Positions 14,908 through 23,206 are shown, numbered from the stretch's first letter. The stretch: 31,297 bases of DNA from Moduliflexus sp964602655 (GCA_964602655.1 CAZRSF010000074.1:1-31297); one strand, 5' to 3'. Program-made: numbers and translations. The notes: generated by a model from the sequence alone, not told the origin.

Positions 14908-15849
14908 TTATTTTTCGACCAGCACAAGCTCGATCCGTTTCTCTTTTCCGTCAAGTGACGCGGTCGCGATGGCCACGCGGAGATGTTCACCCTGTTTGAA
15001 GCGTGTCGGGAAATCATTGACTAACGTGGATTTATCAATGATGCCTTCTGTTCCAGGCTCTAAGGCAAACGCAACAACGATCCCTTCTTTCGGGCGAATC
15101 GCCTTGACAATCCCCTCAACAATCCGCGCCTGTTTCGGCGGCATGGCCGTCGAGCGTTTTCCTGTAGATGGCTTGACAGGAACAGACGGCGTTTCGTTCC
15201 TCTTGACAACGCGTTGCAGCGTTTTGCCCGTCCAATGCGTGATCGCGGCGGCTTTTTCGGCGGCGGCCTGCTGATAGGGATGGATGTGATCGGGATGCGT
15301 CAGGGCATAATACCAGAAGCCGCCATGCCCCGCGACGATGAGCCAGAAGACGAGTTGATACGAAATCTTTCGGATTTTATGGCGGTATGTCCATTGCGCA
15401 AGCAGGCCGCCCGGCCAGCCTCCAAGCAATTCCAGCAGATGCAAGCGAAATTCGGACGCGCGCCATTCGCCCGCTTGAGCCGCGCGTTTATCCTTGCCAT
15501 ACGCCCAGACCGTCAACAGACTCATGACCGCATAGATTGCCAACGGATGAAATGGGAGCGTTTGCCGGACAAGAAGATAGAAATAAACGCCAGACAGAAC
15601 GACTGTCGCCGCTAACAGCAGCGTAAACCACGACCACGCCAATCCCTTGATTTTCGCGTCGCAGGCATAATAACGGTTTTTTTCGTCCACTTCGATGGCA
15701 TAGATCAATTTGTCGTTCAGCTTTGGACGGCGTTGAGAATACGGCAATGACCTGATATGTAAGAAAATGTCCTCTTTCCCATTCTGAGGGCGAATAAACC
15801 CATAGCCTTTCTCTTGATTCCACCTGATGAGCGTGCCTGTTTCCTTCAT
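14908..15849 (-). CDS. Cold-shock domain / DUF1294 membrane / OB-like fusion protein
   Basis: This 313-aa protein starts with a cold-shock domain (1-67, KGYGFI and DIFLH nucleic-acid motifs). A membrane part with DUF1294 follows (about 70-180, including KDKRAAQAGEWRASE and LLELLGGWPGG). A soluble linker then leads to a C-terminal domain (about 240-313) whose RPKEGIVVAFALEPGTEGIIDKS resembles another OB or S1 fold. CSD-DUF1294 fusions are known; the extra C-terminal domain makes this one longer. It would place RNA- or DNA-binding domains at the membrane. No operon partner; a degenerate palindrome separates it from bioA. Confidence 0.8.
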   Translation of the reverse strand: MKETGTLIRWNQEKGYGFIRPQNGKEDIFLHIRSLPYSQRRPKLNDKLIYAIEVDEKNRYYACDAKIKGLAWSWFTLLLAATVVLSGVYFYLLVRQTLPFHPLAIYAVMSLLTVWAYGKDKRAAQAGEWRASEFRLHLLELLGGWPGGLLAQWTYRHKIRKISYQLVFWLIVAGHGGFWYYALTHPDHIHPYQQAAAEKAAAITHWTGKTLQRVVKRNETPSVPVKPSTGKRSTAMPPKQARIVEGIVKAIRPKEGIVVAFALEPGTEGIIDKSTLVNDFPTRFKQGEHLRVAIATASLDGKEKRIELVLVEK

Positions 15850-15864
15850 AAAAATTCCAAGAGA

Positions 15865-15891
15865 TGTCAGACATTTTTAAAATGTCCGACA
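15865..15891. repeat. Family 1 palindrome, degenerate
   Basis: TGTCAGACATTTT and a complement with one mismatch, centre T. Lies in the 55-bp gap between bioA and the CSD-DUF1294 gene. Confidence 0.7.
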
Positions 15892-15904
15892 GATCTACTG
15901 TTTA

Positions 15905-17203
15905 TCATGATAATGTCGCCGCGACCTGATGCAGGGCGCGAGTAAGCTGCGAAAGTTCGTCGGGCGTAATGATGTAGGGCGGCATGATGTACAGCAGGCG
16001 TCCGAACGGGCGAATCCAGACGCCGAGTTCGACGAATTGCGCCTGAATTTCGGCCATGTTGACCGGTTCTTTAAGTTCGACCACGCCGATTGCGCCGAGT
16101 ACGCGCACATCGGCGACGGCGGGCAGCGTGCGGCAGGGCGCGAGTTCGGCATTCAATTGCGTTTCGATCTGCTGAATTCTGGCCTGCCAGGGAGACGCGA
16201 GCAGCAGCTTGATACTGGCCGACGCGACCGCGCAGGCGAGCGGATTCGCCATAAAGGTCGGGCCGTGCATGAAGACGCCCGGTTCGCCGTTCGAAATCGT
16301 CTGCGCGACATGATCGGTCGTTAAGGTTGCCGCAAGCGTCATATATCCGCCGGTCAACGCTTTGCCGAGACAGAGAATATCCGGTTCGATTCCGGCATGT
16401 TCGCAGGCGAACAGCTTGCCGGAGCGCCCGAAGCCGGTCGCGATCTCATCGAGAATCAGCAGAATGCCGTAGTCGTCGCACACTTCCCGTACGCGGCGCA
16501 GATACTGCGGCGAATAAAAGCGCATTCCGCCTGCGCCCTGCGCAATCGGCTCAAGAATCACGGCGGCAATCTGCTGCTGCTGCGTCTCTAACAAGGCGTG
16601 AAATTCGGTGAGATAGCGTTCGTCCCAGTCGTCGTCGAAACGGCATTCCGGCGCAGGCGCGAACAGATGCTCCATTAAGACGCCGTTGAACATCTGGTGC
16701 ATTCCGGTGACAGGATCGCAGACTGACATCGCGCCGAATGTGTCGCCGTGATAGCCTGAACGGACGGTCAGGAGTTTCGTTTTTTGGGTGTTGCGCTGCG
16801 CCCGCCAGTATTGCACCGCCATTTTGATGGCGACTTCGACCGCGACCGAACCGGAATCGCAGAAAAAGACTTTTTGCAGCGACGGCGGCGTCAATTCGAC
16901 AAGCTGCCGCGCCAATTCGATTGCCGGGGCATGCGTTATTCCGCCGAACATGACGTGCGCCATTGCCTCAAGCTGATCGGTCACGGCTTGATTCAAGACC
17001 GGATGATTATAGCCGTGAATCGCCGCCCACCAGGATGACATGCCGTCAATCAGTTTCCGTCCGTCTGCCAATTCAAGATAGACGCCGGAAGCAGACACTA
17101 CCGGATAAACCGGCAGCGGGTTGCGCATAGAAGTGTATGGATGCCAGATGTGGTCGCGATCAAAGGCGAGTGCGGCAGCGTCAATCGTCATCATGTGTAT
17201 CAT
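15905..17203 (-). CDS. bioA: Adenosylmethionine-8-amino-7-oxononanoate aminotransferase
   Basis: This 432-aa class III aminotransferase has the BioA marks: HIWHPYTSM near the N-terminus, SSWWAAIHGY, YHGDT (151-155), LDEIATGFGRSG (D252 binds PLP), PLP lysine K281 in LCLGKALTGGY, and MHGPTFMANPLAC. It converts KAPA to DAPA in biotin synthesis with S-adenosylmethionine as amino donor. No other bio gene is nearby. The ATG at 17203 uses an AGGG 7 bases upstream that belongs to the palindromic element at 17209-17241. The ATGs at residues 4 and 5 lack a ribosome site. Confidence 0.95.
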   Translation of the reverse strand: MIHMMTIDAAALAFDRDHIWHPYTSMRNPLPVYPVVSASGVYLELADGRKLIDGMSSWWAAIHGYNHPVLNQAVTDQLEAMAHVMFGGITHAPAIELARQLVELTPPSLQKVFFCDSGSVAVEVAIKMAVQYWRAQRNTQKTKLLTVRSGYHGDTFGAMSVCDPVTGMHQMFNGVLMEHLFAPAPECRFDDDWDERYLTEFHALLETQQQQIAAVILEPIAQGAGGMRFYSPQYLRRVREVCDDYGILLILDEIATGFGRSGKLFACEHAGIEPDILCLGKALTGGYMTLAATLTTDHVAQTISNGEPGVFMHGPTFMANPLACAVASASIKLLLASPWQARIQQIETQLNAELAPCRTLPAVADVRVLGAIGVVELKEPVNMAEIQAQFVELGVWIRPFGRLLYIMPPYIITPDELSQLTRALHQVAATLS

Positions 17204-17208
17204 GAAGC

Positions 17209-17241
17209 AACCCTGCCAGGGTTCGAAACCCTGACAGGGTT
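17209..17241. repeat. Family 2 palindrome supplying the bioA ribosome site
   Basis: AACCCTGCCAGGGTT, CGA, then AACCCTGACAGGGTT. Each half is itself palindromic. The end nearest bioA supplies AGGG at the right distance from the ATG at 17203. Confidence 0.8.
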
Positions 17242-17248
17242 CTTGCGT

Positions 17249-18346
17249 TTATTGTCGAAGAATCAAATCGTCACATTCCACTGTCATATTGAGGTTCAGC
17301 GCAAAGCCGATATTATTGCCGAAAAATGGCTCGAATAACGCCTCATCAATCCATTGTTCATTGATAAAAAACAACAGTCGGTCGCCCGCTTTTCTTACCG
17401 CAAGCGTGTTCGCGGCATCGCGCGTATTGATATACGCAGACGGCGTCCAGGGAATCAATTCCTGCCATTCGTTCTTCACAAGTTTTTCATATTTATAGAA
17501 TCCGTCGCCGGCGACTAAAAATTGATACAGATTCCCGGCGTCTTGTAAGCCCCAGATCAGCCCATAGCCATGATCGTTGACACCGCTGACCTTTCGAATG
17601 GTCGCGCTTATCGCAAAATCGCGAGTCTGATCGAGAGGAATCTCGTTCCACAAGAGCCAACTGTCACTGTCGCGTTTATGCGCAATCACCAGCTTGCCGT
17701 CACGAATGCGCGCAACCGCTTCCGGTTGTTCCAGTTCATTCCAGGAATTGACGTTTGAGTCGAATGATTCTTCAAATACGACGAACAAATCGTCCAATCC
17801 GATATATTGCCGCTCAGAGGACGTTCCTTCGCCATATCCCTTGAAATAGAGCGCGAGGATTTCATAGCCGCAGCCCTGGCCTGAACATGATGCGCTTTGG
17901 TCATGCCACCGGAATGTCGCGGTGAACGTATTTTCTCCCGCCTTGATATCTTTGGGCTTGATCTTCACGACTTGAATCTGACTGGATTGCGACGGTTCAA
18001 TCGGGATCGCATACATCTTCGAATTGATTTTGAGGTAGGGACTGAAGGAGTCGAAGTTGGGCGCTTTCGTCTGTTTGCTTAACGTCCGGCTTTGCAATTC
18101 GATGACCAGTGCGATGGGCTCGTCTCGTTCGACAAACTCTTGCGGCAGCGTCACGTGGATTTCAGCGGATTCCAGGCGATGTTCGCCATACTGGAAGATA
18201 TGGATCGGCTGCTGGAAGGGGTGGCGGTAGTCGTCCCAGGAGACGACTGTTTTGGCGCGCGCCGCCGGGCTTGTCAGAAGCAGAAGTCCGCACACGCCGA
18301 CCATCCACCACATTTTCCGGCTCAAGTAAGCGCTGTATCGCATCAT
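17249..18346 (-). CDS. Secreted protein with C-terminal LamG/DUF1080-like domain
   Basis: From the ATG at 18346 (AGGAGG ribosome site 7 bases upstream) the protein is 365 aa with a clear Sec signal peptide ending in AARA. The frame stays open upstream to 18592, but that part is Pro/Arg-rich and has no start signal. The C-terminal half (about 175-365, from FEESFDSNVNSWNE) resembles concanavalin A-like jelly-roll modules, with YGLIWGLQDAGNLYQFLV and a final FGNNIGFALN. The N-terminal half looks beta-rich. Probably periplasmic or surface, possibly carbohydrate-binding. No enzyme motif seen. Confidence 0.72.
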   Translation of the reverse strand: MMRYSAYLSRKMWWMVGVCGLLLLTSPAARAKTVVSWDDYRHPFQQPIHIFQYGEHRLESAEIHVTLPQEFVERDEPIALVIELQSRTLSKQTKAPNFDSFSPYLKINSKMYAIPIEPSQSSQIQVVKIKPKDIKAGENTFTATFRWHDQSASCSGQGCGYEILALYFKGYGEGTSSERQYIGLDDLFVVFEESFDSNVNSWNELEQPEAVARIRDGKLVIAHKRDSDSWLLWNEIPLDQTRDFAISATIRKVSGVNDHGYGLIWGLQDAGNLYQFLVAGDGFYKYEKLVKNEWQELIPWTPSAYINTRDAANTLAVRKAGDRLLFFINEQWIDEALFEPFFGNNIGFALNLNMTVECDDLILRQ

Positions 18347-18548
18347 TGCGCAGCCTCCTTTTGTGTTGAAGGGATATTGCCGCAGAAACGCTTTATTATG
18401 GCGGTTCTGCGATGAAAACAACGGTGACTGCATTGATGGGGGAACGACTGAAATTTTGTCAAGTTTATACATGCCGGACGTATGTCTGGCATGTTCGGTC
18501 GGGATGTGATGACGGGGGGCAGAGTCGGTTGGGGGAAGCGATTGAATG

Positions 18549-18582
18549 CCCCCTGCCAGGGTTTTGATCCCTGACAGGGTTT
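18549..18582. repeat. Family 2 palindrome
   Basis: CCCCTGCCAGGGTTTT followed by GAT and CCCTGACAGGGTTT, in the gap after the DUF4342 gene and upstream of the secreted-protein gene. Confidence 0.8.
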
Positions 18583-18594
18583 GCTGCATCATGA

Positions 18595-18903
18595 TTATGG
18601 TTGTTTGTTGGCGTCGTTATCGTCGCTCTCTTCGCGCACGATTTCGACTTTGAATTGCGCGAGCAAGGCCGCCATCGCGCCAATCGCGGCGATGATCGGG
18701 AGAAACAGCGTGATCGCGCCGCCGACGGCTGCGCCAGTGACAATCGGCACTTCCATCAGCACGTCGCCGCTCGGTTTACGGATAATCAGGCGGGTCGCGC
18801 TGCTATCCTGAATCAATTCCTTCACCTTTTCGACTAATTCATTGCCAGCCACCTCGATTTCTTCTGTCCAGGTGCGTTTGGCTTTCTTCTGTTCATCGCT
18901 CAT
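18595..18903 (-). CDS. DUF4342 domain protein
   Basis: This 102-aa protein matches DUF4342: TWTEEIEVAGNELVEKVKEL at residues 11-30, then RLIIRKPSGDVLMEVPIV, and a hydrophobic hairpin (about 55-83) rich in Gly and Ala. AAGGAGC precedes the ATG at 18903. Function of the family is unknown; the hydrophobic part suggests membrane association. A family 2 palindrome lies just downstream. Confidence 0.85.
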   Translation of the reverse strand: MSDEQKKAKRTWTEEIEVAGNELVEKVKELIQDSSATRLIIRKPSGDVLMEVPIVTGAAVGGAITLFLPIIAAIGAMAALLAQFKVEIVREESDDNDANKQP

Positions 18904-19354
18904 ATTTGTTGCTCCTTTTCGAAAGAGTTACGTGTTCATGTTCATTCTTTCCCTGCGACATCTTCATCATAGCATGATATGTATGGCAAAGACAATAGGT
19001 AAAGAATGGCAGATTCTCCTGCGCAAAACAAATAATTTTTTACGACGTTCTCTGGAAGAACGGCATGATGTCAAGCTGAAAAACGGCGGCGGACGAATAT
19101 TGTCTTGATGGAAGGAAAACGCTGTCAAATACTTCGAACGTGTCCGACAGTTCTGCCTGCCGAGAACCTTGCGTGTCAATCTCACAGCACATTTTTGTTT
19201 TTTTTACACCTTTTCTCTTTCCATTTTCCGCCGATGGGAAGAGGTGTATTATAAGATGTGATAGGTTGTGATGAATAATGCTTACAGTCAAGGTAATACC
19301 AATTGTGTTCGAACGGAGCATAAATTTCAGAATTCCGAAGGAGGGGAAATCATC
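18904..19354. other. 451-bp intergenic region before the AroE-like gene
   Basis: The region divides minus-strand DUF4342 from plus-strand aroE-like. It contains a degenerate family 1 palindrome (19122-19150) and pyrimidine-rich DNA around 19195-19225. A possible -10, TATTAT, lies near 19247 without a good -35. A frame running into the gene from 19268 is an upstream extension without its own ribosome site. No RNA gene recognised. Confidence 0.5.
19122..19150. repeat. Family 1 palindrome, degenerate
   Basis: CTGTCAAATACTT...ACGTGTCCGACAG; several mismatches. Lies in the long gap before the AroE-like gene. Confidence 0.6.
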
Positions 19355-20218
19355 ATGGCGAATACGGCAAATTATAAAGCGGATTTGGTCGGGGTGTTCG
19401 GCCATCCTGTCGCGGAAAATCCGACGATTGTCATGCAAGAAGCGGGCTTTCGCGCCTGCAATTTGAACTGGCGCTATCTCACCATCGAAGTCCTGCCGGA
19501 AGACCTGGAGGCGGCGATGCAAGGGCTGCGCGCGATGAATTTTCAGGGGATCAACCTGACGATTCCGCATAAAGTCGAAGTCCTGAAATATGTGGATGAG
19601 ATCGCGCCTGACGCCGCGCTGATCGGCGCGGTCAACACCGTGCGCCTCGACGGAGAGCGCTTGATCGGAGAAAATACCGATGGAAAAGGCTTTTTGCGCT
19701 CGCTGCGGAAAGATGCCAAAATCGATCCTGCCGGACGACGCGCCGTTGTGTTCGGCGCTGGCGGGGCGGCGCGCGCCATTACCGTCGAATTAGCGTTAGC
19801 CGGAGCGACTCGCATTACAGTCGTGAATCGCAACCGAGATCGCGGCGAAGAATTAGTCAATCTGTTGAACTCGAAGACCAACACCGCCGCGAACTATGTC
19901 GAATGGAACGCGCCCTACGCCATTCCCAAAGATACGCAGATTGTCGTCAATGCGACGTCTATCGGCCTGTTCCCGGATGTAGATGAGAAGCCGGACATCG
20001 TGTACGACACCATCACCGCCGGGATGGTCGTCTGCGACGTGATTCCGAATCCGCCGAAGACGCCATTCCTGAAAGAAGCGGCGGCGCGCGGGGCGAAAAC
20101 CCTTGACGGATTAGGCATGTTAGTCTATCAGGGCGCGATTGGATTTACGATGTGGACGGGTCTTGATGCGCCGGTGCAGGCAATGTACGACGCCTTAACG
20201 CGCGAATTCAGCAATTAA
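19355..20218 (+). CDS. Shikimate dehydrogenase-family protein with altered substrate motif
   Basis: This 287-aa protein keeps the catalytic pair of the AroE family: K73 (NLTIPHKVEV) and D109 (GENTDGKGF). The NADP-binding loop VVFGAGGAARA, NATSIGLFP and GLGMLVYQGA (Q259) are also present. The N-terminal Ser-x-Ser-Pro that binds the shikimate carboxylate is replaced by AENPTI (20-25), so the substrate may not be shikimate. The ATG at 19355 is set by GAAGGAGGGG; an upstream in-frame ATG at 19268 has no signal. A Gfo/Idh/MocA oxidoreductase follows 102 bp later, so a sugar-acid or cyclitol pathway is possible. Confidence 0.82.
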   Translation: MANTANYKADLVGVFGHPVAENPTIVMQEAGFRACNLNWRYLTIEVLPEDLEAAMQGLRAMNFQGINLTIPHKVEVLKYVDEIAPDAALIGAVNTVRLDGERLIGENTDGKGFLRSLRKDAKIDPAGRRAVVFGAGGAARAITVELALAGATRITVVNRNRDRGEELVNLLNSKTNTAANYVEWNAPYAIPKDTQIVVNATSIGLFPDVDEKPDIVYDTITAGMVVCDVIPNPPKTPFLKEAAARGAKTLDGLGMLVYQGAIGFTMWTGLDAPVQAMYDALTREFSN

Positions 20219-20258
20219 GTATTTGTAAGTCGAAACTGGAACGTGAATTTTTTGTACC

Positions 20259-20276
20259 CCCGACGTCCTCGTCGGG
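20259..20276. repeat. GC-rich hairpin
   Basis: CCCGACG-TCCT-CGTCGGG forms a 7-bp perfect stem between the AroE-like and Gfo/Idh/MocA genes. No T-run follows on the plus strand, so it is not a standard terminator. Confidence 0.6.
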
Positions 20277-20320
20277 CTTGCGAACGGGAACATTCGCGGT
20301 ACGAGTCAAAGGAGTTTCCT

Positions 20321-21310
20321 ATGGCAAAAGTCAAATGGGGTATTATCAGCACGGCGAAAATCGCCAGGGAACACGTCATTCCTGGCATTCAGGCGGGGCA
20401 GTACACTGAAATGTACGCGATAGCATCCAGAGATCGCGACGTTGCGGCGCGCGTGGCAGAGCAGTTGTCCATTCCGACCGTGTACGGATCGTATGAGGAG
20501 TTATTGGCCGATCCAGCAGTGCAGGCGGTGTACAATCCGCTGCCGAATCATCTGCATGTCGAGTGGTCAATGAAAGCTGCCGAAGCGGGCAAACATATTT
20601 TGTGCGAAAAGCCGTTAGGCGTTAACGCGCAGGACGCTGAAAAATTGGTCAACTACTGCCGCGAACGCGGCGTACTCCTGATGGAAGCGTTTATGTATCG
20701 GACGCATCCGCAGTGGGTGATGGCGAAAGAATATGTGAAAAACGGCAAAATCGGCGATTTGAAGGCGATTCAGGTCTTTTTCTCGTACATGAACCGCGAT
20801 CCGAATAATATCCGCAATCGCGGCGATTTGGCGGGAAGCGGTGGATTGATGGACATCGGCTGCTATCCGGTATCGTTGTCGCGCTTTATCTTCGACGCCG
20901 AGCCGAAACGGGTCATGGCGCTTGTCAATCGCGACCCGGAGATGAAGATTGATATTCTCAGTTCCGCAATTCTCGAATTTGAGCGCGGACACGCGACCTT
21001 CACCTGCTCGACGCAGATGACGCCCTATCAGCGCGTCAACATTTTAGGCACGGAAGGGCGTTTCGAAATCGAAATTCCGTTTAACGCGCCGGAAAATCGG
21101 TCCACCAATATCTACTATTTCAGTAACGATGGCGCGGAAACCCGTACACTTGCGCCGTGCCACCAGTATCAGATCGAAGTTGACCTTTTTTCCAAAGCGA
21201 TTCTCAATGGAACGCCGCTGCCGACGCCGCCAGGCGACGCCGTCGCAAACATGCGAACGTTGGACGCCCTGTTCCGTTCAGAAAAAAGCCAGAATTGGGA
21301 AACGGTGTAG
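20321..21310 (+). CDS. Gfo/Idh/MocA family NAD(P)-dependent oxidoreductase
   Basis: This 329-aa protein has a Rossmann N-domain beginning WGIISTAKIA and the family EKP motif (96-98, K97, in CEKPLG). The catalytic-domain stretch GGLMDIGCYPVSL (D178) follows, and the C-terminal beta-sheet domain is of normal length. The start at 20321 has a GGAG ribosome site; the frame extends upstream to 20243 through a hairpin and is not native there. Family members oxidise or reduce sugars, inositols and related alcohols. The adjacent AroE-like gene suggests a shared catabolic route. Confidence 0.9.
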   Translation: MAKVKWGIISTAKIAREHVIPGIQAGQYTEMYAIASRDRDVAARVAEQLSIPTVYGSYEELLADPAVQAVYNPLPNHLHVEWSMKAAEAGKHILCEKPLGVNAQDAEKLVNYCRERGVLLMEAFMYRTHPQWVMAKEYVKNGKIGDLKAIQVFFSYMNRDPNNIRNRGDLAGSGGLMDIGCYPVSLSRFIFDAEPKRVMALVNRDPEMKIDILSSAILEFERGHATFTCSTQMTPYQRVNILGTEGRFEIEIPFNAPENRSTNIYYFSNDGAETRTLAPCHQYQIEVDLFSKAILNGTPLPTPPGDAVANMRTLDALFRSEKSQNWETV

Positions 21311-21348
21311 TGTTTTTTTATTGAATTTACGAGAGATTCAGATAACCG

Positions 21349-21433
21349 GATTCCCCTCCTGGGATGGGCAAGGGGGTGGGTTGTTTCAAAATGACAGTAC
21401 TTCCGACCTACCCACTCCCAAGAGGAGAATTGC
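21349..21433. repeat. Imperfect inverted repeat upstream of the NFACT-R gene
   Basis: A G/C-rich stretch at 21349-21387 (ATTCCCCTCCTGGGATGGG onward) is partly complementary to 21407-21433 (ACCTACCCACTCCCAAGAGG onward). The pairing is imperfect, with bulges, and could form a long hairpin just before the ribosome site. It may be a degenerate mobile palindrome or a leader structure. Confidence 0.4.
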
Positions 21434-21443
21434 GGGGAAACAC

Positions 21444-21836
21444 ATGCCATCGTCAGACACATCATCGCATCACAATCCGCCACAGGTCTTCGAATACGTG
21501 TTGGCCGGGGATTGGGTCGTTCTGGCCGGGAAAACCGAGACTGATAATGACCGCTTGAGCTTGAAAGAAGCCCGCCCGAACGACTGGTGGTTTCATGTGC
21601 GCGGAATGCCGGGGAGTCACGTCATTTTACGCGCCAAAGACGGCGAAGAACCGGATAAAGACACGCTCAAAAAAGCCGCCGCGATTGCCGCCTATCACAG
21701 CAAAGCCCGCAACGGCGGGGTTGTCGCGGTCTCCTGTACCCTCGCCCGATTCGTCAGCAAACCGAAAGGCGCCAAGCCGGGCACGGTGACAATCAAAAAA
21801 GAAACCGTCTTACAGGTGCGCCCTGCGATTGGGTAA
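21444..21836 (+). CDS. Stand-alone NFACT-R (DUF814) RNA-binding domain protein
   Basis: The 130-aa protein consists of little more than an NFACT-R domain: NDRLSLKEA, DWWFHVRGMPGSHVIL (47-62), AAIAAYHSKARNGG and VSKPKGAKPGTVTI. In RqcH/Tae2/NEMF this domain sits at the C-terminus, after NFACT-N, HhH and coiled-coil parts that are absent here. RqcH works in ribosome-associated quality control by adding Ala tails; single-domain members are less understood. The ATG at 21444 has GGGG at 21434-21437; the frame stays open upstream to 21129 but overlaps the previous gene. A strong hairpin follows the stop. Confidence 0.83.
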   Translation: MPSSDTSSHHNPPQVFEYVLAGDWVVLAGKTETDNDRLSLKEARPNDWWFHVRGMPGSHVILRAKDGEEPDKDTLKKAAAIAAYHSKARNGGVVAVSCTLARFVSKPKGAKPGTVTIKKETVLQVRPAIG

Positions 21837-21845
21837 GGCGAACCA

Positions 21846-21880
21846 CCCCTGCCAGGGTTTCGAACCCTGGCAGGGGTTTT
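21846..21880 (+). terminator. Family 2 palindrome acting as a bidirectional terminator
   Basis: The perfect palindrome (14-base arms CCCCTGCCAGGGTT around TCG, 21846-21876) is followed by TTTT and lies between the convergent NFACT-R and YgeY genes. It fits a rho-independent terminator for the plus-strand gene. The sequence is also a copy of the CCCTGCCAGGG repeat family. Confidence 0.75.
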
Positions 21881-21884
21881 CGTA

Positions 21885-23093
21885 TTATTTTTCCTGCATA
21901 TACATCGTCGGAAACGCGGCGTAAAATGCGGCAGACTGGACAAGTTGCTCCACGGCGACCTGATCATTGACGCTGTGGGCGTGAACTTCTTTGCCCGGTC
22001 CAAAGCCGACGCAGGGAATGCCGAACATACCCGCCACGCTGACAGCATTAGTGCTGAAGACCCAACTGCCGACTTTTCCGACTTTGGCATCAAACAGCGT
22101 TTCGTAGGTTGCGACAGCGGCGCGAATCAGGGGATGATTTTCCTCGACCATCCAGGTCGGATAATATTTTTCGGTTGTATAAACCAATCCCTTGTAGCCC
22201 GGCGTATCGTAGAGCGGCACGACGACGTCCGCCTCAACTCCGGCGCGGCGAATGGCGTCTTTCACTTCTTCCACTGCCGATTCTTTGGTATCGCCGACTG
22301 TCAGCCGCCGGTCGAGATGAATGTAGCAGCGATCCGGCACGGCGTTGAACGACGGCGTTTTGCAATCAATATACGTCACCGCGATTGTCCCTTTTCCTAA
22401 GAAATCATGGCTTTTTAACCGGGGATTCAACTGCTCGATTTCCGCGATAATGCGGTTCATTTTGTAAATCGCGTTGTCGCCCCGTTCCGGCGCAGAGGCA
22501 TGACAGGAAACGCCGGTCGTCGTGACGCCGATTTCCATGCGCCCGCGATGCCCTCGTCGCACCTGACAATCGGTCGAATCGGTAATCACCACGCATTCGG
22601 GGCGAATGCCGTCTTCGTTGATGATATATTGCCAGCAAAGGCCGTCGCAATCTTCTTCCTGTACGGAGCCGACGATATACAACGTGTAATCGCCTTCCAG
22701 TCCGAGGTCTTTGATGATCTTCGCGCCGTAAATCATGCCGGGCAGCGCGCCTTCCTGGTCTGCCGCGCCGCGTCCGTAAATGATGCCGTTCTCGAATTTG
22801 CCTTCGAACGGATCATGCTGCCATTGCGCCGGATTGCCGACGCCGACAGTATCCACATGGGCGTCAATCGCCAAAATCGTCTTGCCGGAGCCGATTCGCC
22901 CTAAAATGTTCCCCATCGGGTCAATCGTCACTTCGTCGAAGCCGACCCTCAGCATTTCCTGCTTGATATGCTGAATCACGCGACCTTCCTGGCAGCTTTC
23001 GGAGGGAATCGCAATCAATTCCCGTAAAAATCGAATCATCTCGGCTTCATATTTTTTCGCGTGGGCTAAAATCTGTTCTTTTCGAATCATCAT
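21885..23093 (-). CDS. ygeY: YgeY-type M20 family metallohydrolase
   Basis: This 402-aa protein is an M20 peptidase/deacylase. Likely di-metal ligands are H79 and D81 (AIDAHVDTVG), D112 (GRGAADQEG), E146/E147 (SVQEEDCDG), D172 (VITDSTD) and a late His (VHAHSVND, about 371-373). The motifs match the YgeY family, which is phylogenetically linked to selenium-dependent purine/xanthine metabolism; no such partner genes appear here. The start at 23093 has GAGGTGAG. The enzyme is probably cytoplasmic and may cleave an acylated amino acid or carbamoyl compound. Confidence 0.87.
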   Translation of the reverse strand: MMIRKEQILAHAKKYEAEMIRFLRELIAIPSESCQEGRVIQHIKQEMLRVGFDEVTIDPMGNILGRIGSGKTILAIDAHVDTVGVGNPAQWQHDPFEGKFENGIIYGRGAADQEGALPGMIYGAKIIKDLGLEGDYTLYIVGSVQEEDCDGLCWQYIINEDGIRPECVVITDSTDCQVRRGHRGRMEIGVTTTGVSCHASAPERGDNAIYKMNRIIAEIEQLNPRLKSHDFLGKGTIAVTYIDCKTPSFNAVPDRCYIHLDRRLTVGDTKESAVEEVKDAIRRAGVEADVVVPLYDTPGYKGLVYTTEKYYPTWMVEENHPLIRAAVATYETLFDAKVGKVGSWVFSTNAVSVAGMFGIPCVGFGPGKEVHAHSVNDQVAVEQLVQSAAFYAAFPTMYMQEK

Positions 23094-23120
23094 CTCACCT
23101 CTTGTTAGAATGTAAACGGG

Positions 23121-23163
23121 GGAATAGCTGTCAGATACCTTTAAGGTGTCTGACAGCTATTCC
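23121..23163. repeat. Family 1 palindrome, long copy
   Basis: Arms of 21 bp (GGAATAGCTGTCAGATACCT and one T, then the complement with one mismatch) around a single T. Longest copy; lies between ygeY and dgkA. Confidence 0.85.
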
Positions 23164-23206
23164 ACGACGTATTGTATCAATGCTCGTCAATGATTGAACC
23201 GTTATT

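Noticed and set aside
18347..18592. 82-residue N-terminal extension of the secreted-protein frame
   Set aside because: It would bury the signal peptide; AGGAGG stands before the ATG at 18346.
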